A DNA stretch of 64,000 nucleotides from Allosediminivita pacifica (GTDB lineage Bacteria; Pseudomonadota; Alphaproteobacteria; Rhodobacterales; Rhodobacteraceae). The stretch spans positions 1 to 64,000 of the forward strand of contig NZ_QBKN01000022.1 of assembly GCF_003054175.1 (NCBI RefSeq), in the 5' to 3' direction. This document shows, piece by piece, positions 51,612-60,615 of this stretch; position 1 is the first letter of the stretch, and every line of letters begins with the position of its first letter. The notes below the pieces were generated by a model. The model made no database searches. It worked only from the letters and a program-made list of their open reading frames with translations, and had not been told where the DNA came from. The position numbers were made by a program, and so were the translations under genes.

Positions 51612-52919
51612 ATGGACGCATCCACCGCCGGCCTGCTCGTCGTCGCAGTCCTGATGCTCATGCTCATCGGCGGGGTCTACATCGGCGTGGCCCTCGGCCT
51701 TGCCGGGATGATCGGCATCTGGCTGACCAGCGGGGCCAGCTCCGCCTTCGCCCAGCTCGCCACGATTCCCTTCAGCACCACCAACAGCTTCACGCTGGCG
51801 GTGATCCCGCTCTTCATCTTCATGGGCTCCTTCGCGACGCAGGCGAACCTGACCACCGACCTCTACCGCGCGGCGTACAAGTGGCTGGGCCATCTTCACG
51901 GGGGCCTCGCCATCGCCACAAACTTCGCATCTGCCATGTTCGGCGCGGCCTCGGGCTCCACCATCGTCAACGCCGCCGTCTTCACCCGCATGTCCATGCC
52001 CGAGATGACGGCACTGGGGTATTCGCCCCGCCTCGCCGCGGGCTGCATCGCGGCCTCCGGCACGCTCGCTGCCCTGATCCCGCCCTCGGTGCTCATGGTG
52101 ATCTACGCCGTGATCACCGAACAGTCGGTGGCCAAGGTCATGATCGCGGGCCTCGTTCCGGGCATCCTCACCGCCTGCGTCTTCGCCGCGTCGATCTACG
52201 TCCGCGCCCTGCGCAACCCCGACCTCGCACCCACGCCGGTGGCCATGCCGCCGCTGGGCGAACGCGTGCGCTCGCTGCGTGGCGTCTGGGGGATCACGAT
52301 CCTCTTCGTGCTGGTGATCGGCGGCATCTACGGCGGTTTCTTCACCGCCACCTCGGCAGGCGCGTTCGGCGCCTTCGGCGCCATGCTCATCGTCATCGCC
52401 AAGGGCCGCCTCAACCTCAAGTCGCTGATGGAGATCATCAAGGAGGCCTCGATCAGCACCACGACGATCTTCATCATCGTCATCGGCGGCATGCTCTTCG
52501 CGCGCTTCGTGACCTACACCGGCCTGATCACGGACATCGTCGACTGGTCCCTCGCGCTCGAGCTGCCGCGCCTCGCCTACCTGCTCGGCTTCATCCTGCT
52601 CTTTCTGGTGCTGGGCATGTTCATCGAACCGATCGCGATCATGGTGATGACGCTTCCGATCATCTACCCGATCATGACCAGTGTGGGCTACGACCCCATC
52701 TGGCTCGGCATCATCGCCGTCAAGATGGCCGAGATCTCGCTCTGCACGCCGCCGGTGGGCCTCAACGTCTACATCGTGCGGGCCTCGTCCCCCGTCCCGC
52801 TCGCGCTCGAGGACGTCTTCGCCGGCGTCACGCCCTTCCTGCTGATGGAGGTGCTGATCCTCGCGCTGCTCATCATCTTCCCCGAGATCGTGACCTTCGT
52901 GCCCGACCTCATGGACTGA
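51612..52919 (+). CDS. TRAP transporter large permease (DctM family)
   Basis: This 435-residue protein has about 12 hydrophobic segments. It shows the DctM pattern FASAMFGAASGSTIVNAAVF followed by LAAGCIAASGTLAALIPPSV, and the C-terminal repeat with SLCTPPVGLNVYIV. It is the ion-coupled transport subunit, with DctQ 45 bp upstream. No gene for a further TRAP component follows, so the set of three is complete. Confidence 0.92.
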   Translation: MDASTAGLLVVAVLMLMLIGGVYIGVALGLAGMIGIWLTSGASSAFAQLATIPFSTTNSFTLAVIPLFIFMGSFATQANLTTDLYRAAYKWLGHLHGGLAIATNFASAMFGAASGSTIVNAAVFTRMSMPEMTALGYSPRLAAGCIAASGTLAALIPPSVLMVIYAVITEQSVAKVMIAGLVPGILTACVFAASIYVRALRNPDLAPTPVAMPPLGERVRSLRGVWGITILFVLVIGGIYGGFFTATSAGAFGAFGAMLIVIAKGRLNLKSLMEIIKEASISTTTIFIIVIGGMLFARFVTYTGLITDIVDWSLALELPRLAYLLGFILLFLVLGMFIEPIAIMVMTLPIIYPIMTSVGYDPIWLGIIAVKMAEISLCTPPVGLNVYIVRASSPVPLALEDVFAGVTPFLLMEVLILALLIIFPEIVTFVPDLMD

Positions 52920-53007
52920 TCCCGCAGGTCGCCACCGGCCCCGAAAACCTCAGCCCGCAAAAAGAAAATCGCAGTCGCGCCCACCGGCGCGGCAGGTCAC
53001 ACTCGAC

Positions 53008-53015
53008 GGTATACC
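53008..53015. promoter_or_regulatory. GGTATACC palindrome upstream of the deacetylase-fold gene
   Basis: GGTATACC is a perfect eight-base palindrome 32 bp upstream of the start at 53047. It is followed by CAGTATTC (53018-53025), the same motif seen in the pxpA/pxpB region. It matches the core of UxuR-like GntR operators (ATTGGTATACCAAT). No GntR gene is adjacent, so control by one of the distant GntR proteins or by LysR is only a possibility. Confidence 0.4.
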
Positions 53016-53046
53016 ACAGTATTCACTCGCACTTCAGGAGGCCCGC

Positions 53047-53943
53047 ATGCTCGAGGACCACGGACGTTTCGCCTACAGTTCCATCGACTCCCGCCCCGAC
53101 TACAGCTGGCCGGAGGGCAAGCGCCTCGCCGTCTACGTCGCGATGAACATCGAGGTCTTCCGCTACGGAAAGGGCAAGGGGCTCGCCATGGCCTCGGCGG
53201 ACCAGTCGCAGGGCCATTCCTTCTTTTCCTTCCGCGAATACGGCAACCGTGTCGGCTACTTCCGTCTCATGGACCTCGCCGACGAACTGGACCTGCCGCT
53301 GGAACATCAGCTCAACGTCGCCGTCTATGACCACGCCCCCGAGATCGTCGCCCGCGCCCGGGCCCGCGGCGACGAATTCCTCGGCCACGGCCTCACCAAT
53401 TCCGACGCCCAGGCCGAGCTGACCATCGCGGAGGAGAAGGCCCTCATCGATCTGACCACCTCGAAGATCACCGAGAACGAGCGCACGCCGCCGCTCGGGT
53501 GGATGGCGCCCTGGCTCTCCAACTCGGGCGAGACCCTCGATATGCTGCAGGAGGCCGGCTACGGCTATTCCATGGACTGGACCATGGACGACCAGCCGAT
53601 CTGGGCAAAGACGCGCAACGGAAAGATCCTCCTCATGCCCTACCCGGTGGAGCTCAACGACGGCCGGTCGGTGGTCTACTTCGGCCATTCGCCCGCGACC
53701 TTCGCGGACCTCATCGTCTGGAGCTTCGACGAGATGCTGAAGCAGTCCGAAAAGCAGCCCCTCGTCATGCCGGTCTCGCTCCACACGTTCCTCATGGGCC
53801 GCCCCTACCGCATCCCCGAGCTGCGCCGCGCCTTCCAGCATATCATCAGCCATCGCGACAAAATCTGGCTGACCCGACCCGGCGAGATCTACAAGCACAT
53901 CTGCGCGCTGCCCAAGGGCACGGTTCCCGGCGATGACGATTGA
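53047..53943 (+). CDS. Polysaccharide-deacetylase-fold hydrolase (PuuE-like)
   Basis: This 298-residue protein has the NodB-type barrel, but the metal motifs of true deacetylases are altered. The usual TFDDG reads VYVAMNIEVF, and the metal-His motif region reads FLGHGLTNSDAQAELT. PuuE-type allantoinases in this group are metal-independent and open a cyclic ureide, so a related hydrolysis of a cyclic amide or ureide is plausible. The ribosome site CAGGAGG is strong. The stop overlaps the AbrB-family start by 11 bases. Substrate is inferred only from context. Confidence 0.8.
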   Translation: MLEDHGRFAYSSIDSRPDYSWPEGKRLAVYVAMNIEVFRYGKGKGLAMASADQSQGHSFFSFREYGNRVGYFRLMDLADELDLPLEHQLNVAVYDHAPEIVARARARGDEFLGHGLTNSDAQAELTIAEEKALIDLTTSKITENERTPPLGWMAPWLSNSGETLDMLQEAGYGYSMDWTMDDQPIWAKTRNGKILLMPYPVELNDGRSVVYFGHSPATFADLIVWSFDEMLKQSEKQPLVMPVSLHTFLMGRPYRIPELRRAFQHIISHRDKIWLTRPGEIYKHICALPKGTVPGDDD

Positions 53944-55075
53944 TCCACGGCTCACCGAGGCGAAGGGCCGCCGCAGCGAGGCGGATCTCGAACGGCTCGC
54001 CCGCCACCGCCGCATGCGCCGGCACGTCCAGGGGCTTGGCGGACTCGCCCGCGTGCTTGCCATCGGCGGCATCGGTGGCTTCGCCGCGTCGCTTGCAGGC
54101 ATCCCGCTGGCCTGGCTGCTCGGCGCGCTTATCGCCTCGGCGGCCTGGAACATGGTCCGCACGCCCATCGTCGCGCCGGTCTGGTTCCGCAAGCTCGGCC
54201 AGTCCGTCGTGGGCCTCAGCATCGGGCTCGGGCTCACCGCGCCGGTCATTGCCCGGCTCGGTTCGCTCGCGGAATACATGGTGCTGGCCGCCTTCGCGGC
54301 CGTTGCCTCCGGGCTGCTGATCTCGCTCGCGCTCTCGCGGATCACCGGCATCGACAGGACCACGACCTTCTTTTCCTCCATGCCCGGCGGCGTCGCCGAA
54401 ATGTCCGTCATGGCCGAGGCCTACGGCGGCAAGCCCGAGCTTGTCGCCATGGCACAGTCCCTGCGCATCCTCATCGTCGTCCTGATCCTGCCGGCGGCCG
54501 CGACCTTTCTCGGCTGGCGGGGCGAACTCGACTGGGAAGGCGCCAACTATCCCTTCGACCCGCCGATCCTGGCGGTGATGCTGATCCTCGGCCTTGCCGC
54601 CGCGTGGCTCATGAGCCGCGCCAACATCAAGAACAGCTGGTTGCTCGGGGGCCTCGCCGTCGCCGGTGTGATCGCCTACCTCGGCCTCCAGGGTTCGAAG
54701 GTGCCGGGCAGCATGATGATCCTCGCCCAGATCATGATCGGCCTTGTCCTCGGCACCCGCTTCACCCGCGACTCCGTCACCGCGCTCCGGGCCTTCCTGC
54801 CGCTGAATGTGCTCGGCACCGTGGCCCTGCTGGCCATGACCAGCCTCTGCGCGCTGCTGCTGTCGCTCGCAAGCGGCGTCCCGGTCGAGACCCTGGTGCT
54901 CGGCCTCTCACCGGGCGGGCTGACAGAAATGACCCTTACCGCAACCGATCTCCACCTCGACACCGCCGAGGTCGTGGCGTTTCATCTCGTGCGGATTCTC
55001 GTGGTGCTTCTCCTGACGGACCCGATCTTCCTCGCCTATCGACACCTGCGCCGGAAACTCGGAGAACGCGTATGA
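53933..55075 (+). CDS. AbrB-family membrane protein (duplicated hydrophobic domain)
   Basis: This 380-residue protein is almost entirely hydrophobic helices, with two similar halves. Each half carries a motif of the type SMPGGVAEMSVMAEAYGGKP or LSPGGLTEMTLTATDLHLD. Databases often call such proteins AbrB-family regulators or ammonia monooxygenases, but the sequence is a membrane protein, probably a transporter. Its substrate is unknown. It overlaps both the deacetylase gene (11 bases) and the following fusion gene (ATGA). Confidence 0.85.
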   Translation: MTIDPRLTEAKGRRSEADLERLARHRRMRRHVQGLGGLARVLAIGGIGGFAASLAGIPLAWLLGALIASAAWNMVRTPIVAPVWFRKLGQSVVGLSIGLGLTAPVIARLGSLAEYMVLAAFAAVASGLLISLALSRITGIDRTTTFFSSMPGGVAEMSVMAEAYGGKPELVAMAQSLRILIVVLILPAAATFLGWRGELDWEGANYPFDPPILAVMLILGLAAAWLMSRANIKNSWLLGGLAVAGVIAYLGLQGSKVPGSMMILAQIMIGLVLGTRFTRDSVTALRAFLPLNVLGTVALLAMTSLCALLLSLASGVPVETLVLGLSPGGLTEMTLTATDLHLDTAEVVAFHLVRILVVLLLTDPIFLAYRHLRRKLGERV

Positions 55076-56406
55076 TCCTCGACCTCGAAGCCCGCGGCGT
55101 CCTCGACCGGCTCGCCACACGCACCTCCTGCCGCGAGTTCGACGGCACGCCCCTCTCCAGGGACACGATCCGCGCCGTCATGCGCGATGCTATCGAGGCG
55201 CCTTCTTCCTGCAATCACCAGAGCTGGCACTTCATCGTCGTCACCGACCGCGACAAACTCGCCCGCGCGCAGCGGATCTCGGGCGGCAACCTGCACTTCG
55301 GGACCTGCGGCGCGCTGATCTACCTGTGCTTCCTGAACGGCTGGTCGCACCGGCACTTTTCCATCGTCCAGTCGGTCGCCGCCGCCGGCTACCACATGAT
55401 CCTCTCGGCGCACCTGCGCGGGATTTCCTCCATCTACAACGCGGGCATCGGCCCCTCAGACGAGGTCCGCGAGCTTCTGGACCTCCCCGCAGGCTACACC
55501 GTCCAGGGCGCCATCGCGCTCGGCTACACGGCACCGGGAACGCGGCTCACCAAGCCGCCCCGCCGACCGCTCGATGACGTGCTCTCGTTCGAGCGCTTCG
55601 AACGCCCCGAGGCCGCCGACTGGCCGCAGGCGCCTTCGGACGCCTATCCCTACGGCGACGCGGAATCCCAGCTCACGCCCTACGCAGAATGGGACCCCAC
55701 CCGCTGGACCTGGGACCAGATCGGCGACCTGCGCGGCTACGCCGTCTGGGCGAAATCGCCCATCGCCGGGGTCTACGTCTCGGCCCGGCAGGGCACCGTG
55801 ATGGAGGGCGTGCTGGACCTGATGCCGGACCTGCCTGCCGGGGCCGAGGTGATCGACGTCATGGGCTGGGGCGGCACCGAGGCAGCCCGGCTGCTGACCC
55901 GCCTGCCGAAGGGGGCGCGCCTCACCCTTGCAGACCTGCACGACGGAAACCTGACCTTCATGCGCCAGCGCCTCGCCGCAGAGCCCGCCTGCACCGGGCG
56001 CACCCTGCAGTCGCTGCGGATGCGCGGCCCGGACCTGCCCCGGCCCGACGCCTCGGCCGATCTCGTCACCTTGCCGCTTGCCCTTGAACATGCTCCGGAC
56101 CCCGCGGCCCTGCTCGCCTCCATCGCCCGCGTGCTCCGCCCTGGCGGCCACCTCCTCCTGGCCTACCGCAACGCGGCCTCGCCCTACGGCCCCTACTGGG
56201 AACGCGAGGAGAAGCCCCACCAGGTCTCCAACCAAGGCCCTTTCCGTCCGCTTGATCCCGACGCGGTCACCGCCATGGCCGGCCAGCATTTCGACATCGT
56301 GGCCGAGGCCGGTTTCGGGCGCGAAGCGACCCACGACACCGAGAAACTCGAAGGTCGGGAGCTTCGCCGCGGCCGCATCCACGCGCTGCTCCTACAAAAG
56401 CCCTGA
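55072..56406 (+). CDS. Nitroreductase-methyltransferase fusion protein
   Basis: This 444-residue protein has two parts. The nitroreductase-fold domain (1-175) shows RLATRTSCREFDGTPLSR with FMN-contacting Arg/Ser, then APSSCNHQSWHFIVV and AGYHMILSAHLRGI. The second part (about 240-440) is a class I SAM-dependent methyltransferase, with AEVIDVMGWGGTEAARLL as motif I, an acidic LADLHD after the second strand, and VLRPGGHLLLAYRN late. A flavin domain fused to a methyltransferase is unusual. RutE is also a nitroreductase-fold protein, so the first domain could reduce an intermediate of the RutA-type pathway. The start at 55072 overlaps the upstream stop by ATGA. Confidence 0.85.
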   Translation: MILDLEARGVLDRLATRTSCREFDGTPLSRDTIRAVMRDAIEAPSSCNHQSWHFIVVTDRDKLARAQRISGGNLHFGTCGALIYLCFLNGWSHRHFSIVQSVAAAGYHMILSAHLRGISSIYNAGIGPSDEVRELLDLPAGYTVQGAIALGYTAPGTRLTKPPRRPLDDVLSFERFERPEAADWPQAPSDAYPYGDAESQLTPYAEWDPTRWTWDQIGDLRGYAVWAKSPIAGVYVSARQGTVMEGVLDLMPDLPAGAEVIDVMGWGGTEAARLLTRLPKGARLTLADLHDGNLTFMRQRLAAEPACTGRTLQSLRMRGPDLPRPDASADLVTLPLALEHAPDPAALLASIARVLRPGGHLLLAYRNAASPYGPYWEREEKPHQVSNQGPFRPLDPDAVTAMAGQHFDIVAEAGFGREATHDTEKLEGRELRRGRIHALLLQKP

Positions 56407-56622
56407 GTCGCGGGGCCCCGAGGCTGGACGGGCGTCACGAGACAGCCGCCTGACACATCGCCCGGTCCGTGAAACAGACATCAGCGACGCACATTTGGGC
56501 AATTCCGCGCGCCGTGATCCTCCGTGACCCCGCTCCGGCCACATTCGGCGCGGGCGCGACGGCAAACGTCATACCATGGCACGGGGAGGAGTTTTTTCGT
56601 CGGTCAGTGTCAGAGGTTTCCC

Positions 56623-57528
56623 ATGCGACCCCGTGTTCCGCTGAATGCCATCCGAGCCTTCGAGGCCGCTGCCCGCCGCGGCAGCATCGCGCAAGCCGCC
56701 GAGGAACTTCACGTGACCCCCACGGCGGTCAGCCACCAGGTCCGCACGCTCGAGGATTTCCTGCAGGTCAAGCTCTTCGTGCGCCACAACAGCGCCATCG
56801 AGATGACCCCCGCCGCCTCCAACGTGCTCGCCAAGCTCAGCGGCGGGCTCGATCTCATCAGCGAGGCCATCCGCACCCTCACCGACGAACCCGAGGCCCG
56901 CGAGACCGTCACCCTCGGCACCTCGGTCTCGCTTGGGACCACCTGGCTGCTGCCCCGGATGGACAGCTTCCTCACCGATCACCCCGACATCGACATGAGC
57001 GTGCGCACCTACCTGACGCGCGAGGAGATCGAGAGCAACGAGACCGACTTCTGGATCAGCACCTGGCAGCCGACGCTCGACCGCCGCATCGAGCCGCTCT
57101 TCAGCGAGGACCTCGTGCCCGTCTGTTCGCCCAAGCTGCTGGAGCGCATCCACGACACCCACGGCACCCGCCCCGAGGACGTGCTGATGCAGGTCCCGCT
57201 CATCCACGTCGACCGGCAGGTCAAGCTCGCGCGCCCCTCCCGCCCCGAATGGCAGCGGTACCTCCAGGAATTCGGCGTCAACCGCACCAACGTGAACCAC
57301 GGCCTGCGCTTCAACCAGACCTCCGCCGCGATCGAGGCCGCCAAGGCGTCGATCGGCGCCATCCTCGGCCGCACGCTCCTGATCCGCGACGCGCTCGCCC
57401 GTGGCGAACTCGTCCCGATTGCCGAGGCCTACCCCCAGAAGATGCCATACTACCTCGTTTCCTCGTGGCAGTCGCAGGGGACCGTCGCGGCCGAATTCAA
57501 GGACTGGCTCATCGCACAGGCGGCGTGA
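56623..57528 (+). CDS. LysR-family transcriptional regulator (GcvA-like)
   Basis: This 301-residue LysR protein starts MRPRVPLNAIRAFEAAARRG, followed by AAEELHVTPTAVSHQVRTLED, the helix-turn-helix of the GcvA/AmpR-like group. The effector domain covers residues 90-300. The start at 56623 has AGAGGTTTCCC upstream. The longer open frame lies across the intergenic region. LysR proteins usually sense a pathway intermediate. It sits on the same strand between the fusion gene and an amidase and may control either. Confidence 0.87.
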   Translation: MRPRVPLNAIRAFEAAARRGSIAQAAEELHVTPTAVSHQVRTLEDFLQVKLFVRHNSAIEMTPAASNVLAKLSGGLDLISEAIRTLTDEPEARETVTLGTSVSLGTTWLLPRMDSFLTDHPDIDMSVRTYLTREEIESNETDFWISTWQPTLDRRIEPLFSEDLVPVCSPKLLERIHDTHGTRPEDVLMQVPLIHVDRQVKLARPSRPEWQRYLQEFGVNRTNVNHGLRFNQTSAAIEAAKASIGAILGRTLLIRDALARGELVPIAEAYPQKMPYYLVSSWQSQGTVAAEFKDWLIAQAA

Positions 57529-57645
57529 CTTACGCACACCGCGGACGGCGACAATTCCGCTTTGCCACCACCTGAAAACTCGTCGTGCCGGCACCGCGCG
57601 GAAATCTGCGACACTGCCTTCGAACGACGGACAGGAGGTGTCGGA

Positions 57646-58941
57646 ATGAACTATGCGGAAACCCCCGCGCACGGGCTGGTCGCGGCGCTGCAGTCGGACA
57701 CGACGACCTGCACCGGCATCGCCGAGGCCATGATCGCCCGCGTCGCCGAACGCGAACCCACCGTCAGGGCGCTCTCGCATTTCGAACCCGAAGCGGTCCT
57801 CACCGCGGCCCGGGTGCTCGACGCGGGCGATACATCCCTGCCGCTTGCCGGGGTGCCGATCGGGGTCAAGGACGTCATCATGACGAAGGACCTGCCGACC
57901 GAATACCACTCGCCGCGCTATGCGGGCTTCCGCCCCGCCATGGACGCCGCCTGCATCGACACGCTGCGCGCCGCCGGGGCGCTGATCGCCGCCAAGACCG
58001 TCACCACGGAATTTGCCGCCGGCAACCGCGGCAAGCCCACCTCGAACCCGCACAGCCCCGAACACACGCCCGGCGGCTCTTCCTCGGGCTCCGCGGCCGC
58101 CGTGGCCGCTGGCATGGTGCCCCTTGCGCTCGGCACCCAGACCGGCGGCTCGGTCATCCGTCCGGCCTCCTTCTGCGGGATCTTCGGCTGGAAGCCGAGC
58201 TGGAGCGTCATCTCCCGCGAGGGGCTCAAGATGTACGGCGCCTCCCTCGACACGCTCGGCCTCTATGCCCGGGACCTGAAGGATTTCGACCTGCTCGCCG
58301 ATGTTTTCGACCTCGAACACACCGGCCCGCTCTTCAGCAACCTCACCGGCCTCAAGGTCGGCATTTGCCGTACCCCCGTCTGGAACGAGGCCGGCCCCGG
58401 CACGCAGACCGCCATGGAAACTACCGCAGCCGCCCTCCGCGCCTCGGGGGCCGAGGTCGTGGATCTCGACCTGCCGCCCGACTTCGACGACATCCATCCC
58501 GTTCACCGCACGATCCTTGCCCGCGAAGGCCGCGCCGCCTTCCTCAACGAGGTGCGCGCCTATCCCGCGACCCACCCCGAGTTCCGCGAGATCGTGGAGA
58601 ACGCCCGCGGCGACAGCCTCGAATGGGTGCGCCACTGCTACCGCACCGCGGATCGCTGCCGGTGGCTCTATGACGAGATCGCCCAGGAATACGATTTCGT
58701 CATCGCGCCAAGCTCCGTCGACGAGGCGCCCAAAGGACTCGACCACACCGGTTCGTCGGTCTTCAATTGCATGTGGACCCTGATGCACGTGCCGGTGGTT
58801 TCCGTGCCCGGCAATTCCGGCCCGTCGGGCCTGCCGGTGGGCGTCTCGGTCATCTGCCGCAAGTTCGACGACCGCAAGGCGATCTCCGCCGCGGCGCTCG
58901 TCTCGGACGCGCTCGGCGCCAAGGGTGCGCTCGCCGCCTGA
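57646..58941 (+). CDS. Amidase signature enzyme
   Basis: This 431-residue amidase has the Ser-cisSer-Lys triad: Lys75 in PIGVKDVIM, the Gly/Ser-rich loop GGSSSGSAAAVA (143 on), and Ser169 in LGTQTGGSVIRP. It belongs to the aspartyl/glutamyl-tRNA amidotransferase-like amidase group, but stands alone. The start MNYAETP at 57646 has ACAGGAGG directly upstream, which decides against the longer open frame. It probably hydrolyses an amide formed by the RutA-type branch. A hairpin follows its stop. Confidence 0.88.
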   Translation: MNYAETPAHGLVAALQSDTTTCTGIAEAMIARVAEREPTVRALSHFEPEAVLTAARVLDAGDTSLPLAGVPIGVKDVIMTKDLPTEYHSPRYAGFRPAMDAACIDTLRAAGALIAAKTVTTEFAAGNRGKPTSNPHSPEHTPGGSSSGSAAAVAAGMVPLALGTQTGGSVIRPASFCGIFGWKPSWSVISREGLKMYGASLDTLGLYARDLKDFDLLADVFDLEHTGPLFSNLTGLKVGICRTPVWNEAGPGTQTAMETTAAALRASGAEVVDLDLPPDFDDIHPVHRTILAREGRAAFLNEVRAYPATHPEFREIVENARGDSLEWVRHCYRTADRCRWLYDEIAQEYDFVIAPSSVDEAPKGLDHTGSSVFNCMWTLMHVPVVSVPGNSGPSGLPVGVSVICRKFDDRKAISAAALVSDALGAKGALAA

Positions 58942-58948
58942 CCGGTCC

Positions 58949-58965
58949 GGGGGCCGAAGGCCCCC
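58949..58965. terminator. Bidirectional hairpin between convergent amidase genes
   Basis: GGGGGCC (58949-58955) pairs with GGCCCCC (58959-58965) around GAA, in a 31-bp gap between two convergent genes. There is no T-run on either strand, so a rho-independent stop would be weak, but the position fits. Confidence 0.5.
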
Positions 58966-58972
58966 AGACACC

Positions 58973-59164
58973 TTACCCCGGAACGCGCAGTGCCGTCGCC
59001 GGCTCGAGATCCTTTTCCGAAACCCGCGGCACCGTGCGGCCCGCGGCCGACACCTTCCCCGCCTGCACCCGCAGCCGCTCGGCCGTCTCGGCGTCCGGCG
59101 CGGGCAGCCCGATGCGTCGGCACCATGCGGCGATCTCGGCGTCCGTCCAGTCGAATTCGCTCAT
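58973..59164 (-). CDS. AtzG-like small amidase-partner protein (DUF4089 type)
   Basis: This 63-residue helical protein starts MSEFDWTDAEIAAWCRRIGLPA at 59164. The longer open frame begins inside the amidase stop region. The pattern matches the small AtzG-like proteins that form a complex with an AtzE-type amidase, as in cyanuric-acid degradation. The amidase at 59178-60605 lies just upstream and the spacing is 13 bp, supporting one complex. It has no catalytic residues of its own. Identification is by size, motif and neighbour. Confidence 0.75.
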   Translation of the reverse strand: MSEFDWTDAEIAAWCRRIGLPAPDAETAERLRVQAGKVSAAGRTVPRVSEKDLEPATALRVPG

Positions 59165-59177
59165 CGAAGACTTCCTC

Positions 59178-60605
59178 TCATGCCGCGGGCCGCGCCTCGC
59201 GCGGGTCCGCAGCCCGTTCCCAGGCATGCGCCACCACCAGCGCCGTCAACTCGTCGAAGTACTTCGTCGTGATCTGCACCGAGGTCGGCATGCCGTCGTC
59301 GTCGAAGCCGCTCGCCACCGCGAAGGCCGGGTGCCCGGTCACGTTCTGGATGCTCGTCGTCGCGGCGTAGGTGTACGCGCGCACCACGTCGTTGTCCCCG
59401 AACGCGGGCGCCACCATCGAGGTCGTGGGCATCAGCACCGCGTCGTAGCTCTGCATCATGGCGTCCGTCGCCGCCGACAGCTCGCGCCTGTAGCGCTGCG
59501 CCGCAAGGTAGTCCGCCGCCCGCACCATCGACCCCGACATCATCTTGTCGCGCAGGGCGAAGCCCATCTCGTGGTGGCGCTCTAGGAAATCCTTCTCGTG
59601 GATCGAATAGGATTCCGACCAGTTGATGACGCTCAGCGTGTTCCGGTAGGCGGGCAGCGGCGCCGGCAGGCGGGCCTCCTCGACCACGGCGCCCAGCCCT
59701 TCCAGCACCTTGGCCATACGCTCGCAATTCTCCGCCAGCGCGGGCTGGAAGGCCGGCGCGCCTTCGCCGAAATCGCGCACCACTCCGATGCGCATCCCCT
59801 CGACACGGCCGGCCCGCAGTCCGGCGGCGAAGTCCGGCACCGGCACGTCCCGGGTGCTCTCGTCCAGGGGATCGACGCCGCAGATCATCGACAGCACCAG
59901 GGCGTTGTCCTCAGCCGTCCACGTCAGCGGGCCGGGCACGTCCGAGCTCCAGCAGTTGGGCAGCATCCCCTTCCGGCTGATCCGCCCGAAGGTTGCCTTC
60001 ATGCCCTGCACGCCACAGGCCGCCGCCGGCAGGCGCACCGATCCACCGGTGTCCGACCCGAGCGCGAACATGGCGGCTCCCGCCGCCACCGCCGCACCCG
60101 CTCCGGTCGAGGATCCGCCGGTGAACCGATCGGGGTTCCACGGGTTGCGCGCGACTGGGAACGGCAGGTCATGATGCACCTCGCCGTTTCCGGTGCCGTA
60201 TTCCCAGGTGTTCAGCTTGCCCAGCAGGATCGCCCCCGCCGCCTCGAGCCGCGCGATGATCGTCGCGGTCTCCTCTGCCATGTGATCCAGCATCAGCCGC
60301 GATCCGGCGGTCGTGAGAACACCCTTCACGTGGTAATTATCCTTCACCGCGAAGGGGATGCCGTGCAGAGGCCCACGTAGACGTCCCCGCCGGATCTCCA
60401 TCTCGGCCTGCACCGCCTTCGTGCGCGCGGTCTCGTCCAGGACGGTGATATAGAGATTCAGCTCATCCTGCGTCGCGGCGATCCGCGAAAGGCAGGCGTC
60501 CACCAGATCCACCGGGGAGACCTCGCCCCGCCGCAGCCGAGCACCCGCCTCGGTCACGCTCAGCCCCGAAAGCCCGAGCCCCGGCCCCCGCTCCATCCTG
60601 TTCAT
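59178..60605 (-). CDS. AtzE-like amidase
   Basis: This 475-residue amidase has Lys88 in IPFAVKDN, the loop TGGSSTGAGAAVAAG (162 on) and Ser189 in GSDTGGSVRLP, the complete triad. It is paired with the AtzG-like protein downstream, as in 1-carboxybiuret hydrolase. The start MNRMERG at 60605 has AAGGGATC upstream and follows a hairpin (60616-60636). A much longer open frame through the CBS gene is a shadow. The substrate may be a biuret- or ureide-like product of ring opening. Confidence 0.87.
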   Translation of the reverse strand: MNRMERGPGLGLSGLSVTEAGARLRRGEVSPVDLVDACLSRIAATQDELNLYITVLDETARTKAVQAEMEIRRGRLRGPLHGIPFAVKDNYHVKGVLTTAGSRLMLDHMAEETATIIARLEAAGAILLGKLNTWEYGTGNGEVHHDLPFPVARNPWNPDRFTGGSSTGAGAAVAAGAAMFALGSDTGGSVRLPAAACGVQGMKATFGRISRKGMLPNCWSSDVPGPLTWTAEDNALVLSMICGVDPLDESTRDVPVPDFAAGLRAGRVEGMRIGVVRDFGEGAPAFQPALAENCERMAKVLEGLGAVVEEARLPAPLPAYRNTLSVINWSESYSIHEKDFLERHHEMGFALRDKMMSGSMVRAADYLAAQRYRRELSAATDAMMQSYDAVLMPTTSMVAPAFGDNDVVRAYTYAATTSIQNVTGHPAFAVASGFDDDGMPTSVQITTKYFDELTALVVAHAWERAADPREARPAA

Positions 60606-60615
60606 CGGCTGATCC

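Noticed and set aside
53933-55075. AbrB-type transcription regulator
   Set aside because: The protein is nearly all hydrophobic helices; it is the membrane AbrB family, not the DNA-binding one.
48779-55075. Complete rut operon for uracil degradation
   Set aside because: Only RutA is present; rutB, C, D, F and G homologues are not in the window.
56569-58971. Minus-strand open frame of 800 codons opposite the LysR and amidase genes
   Set aside because: It has no recognisable domain, and both plus-strand genes have strong family motifs and ribosome sites.
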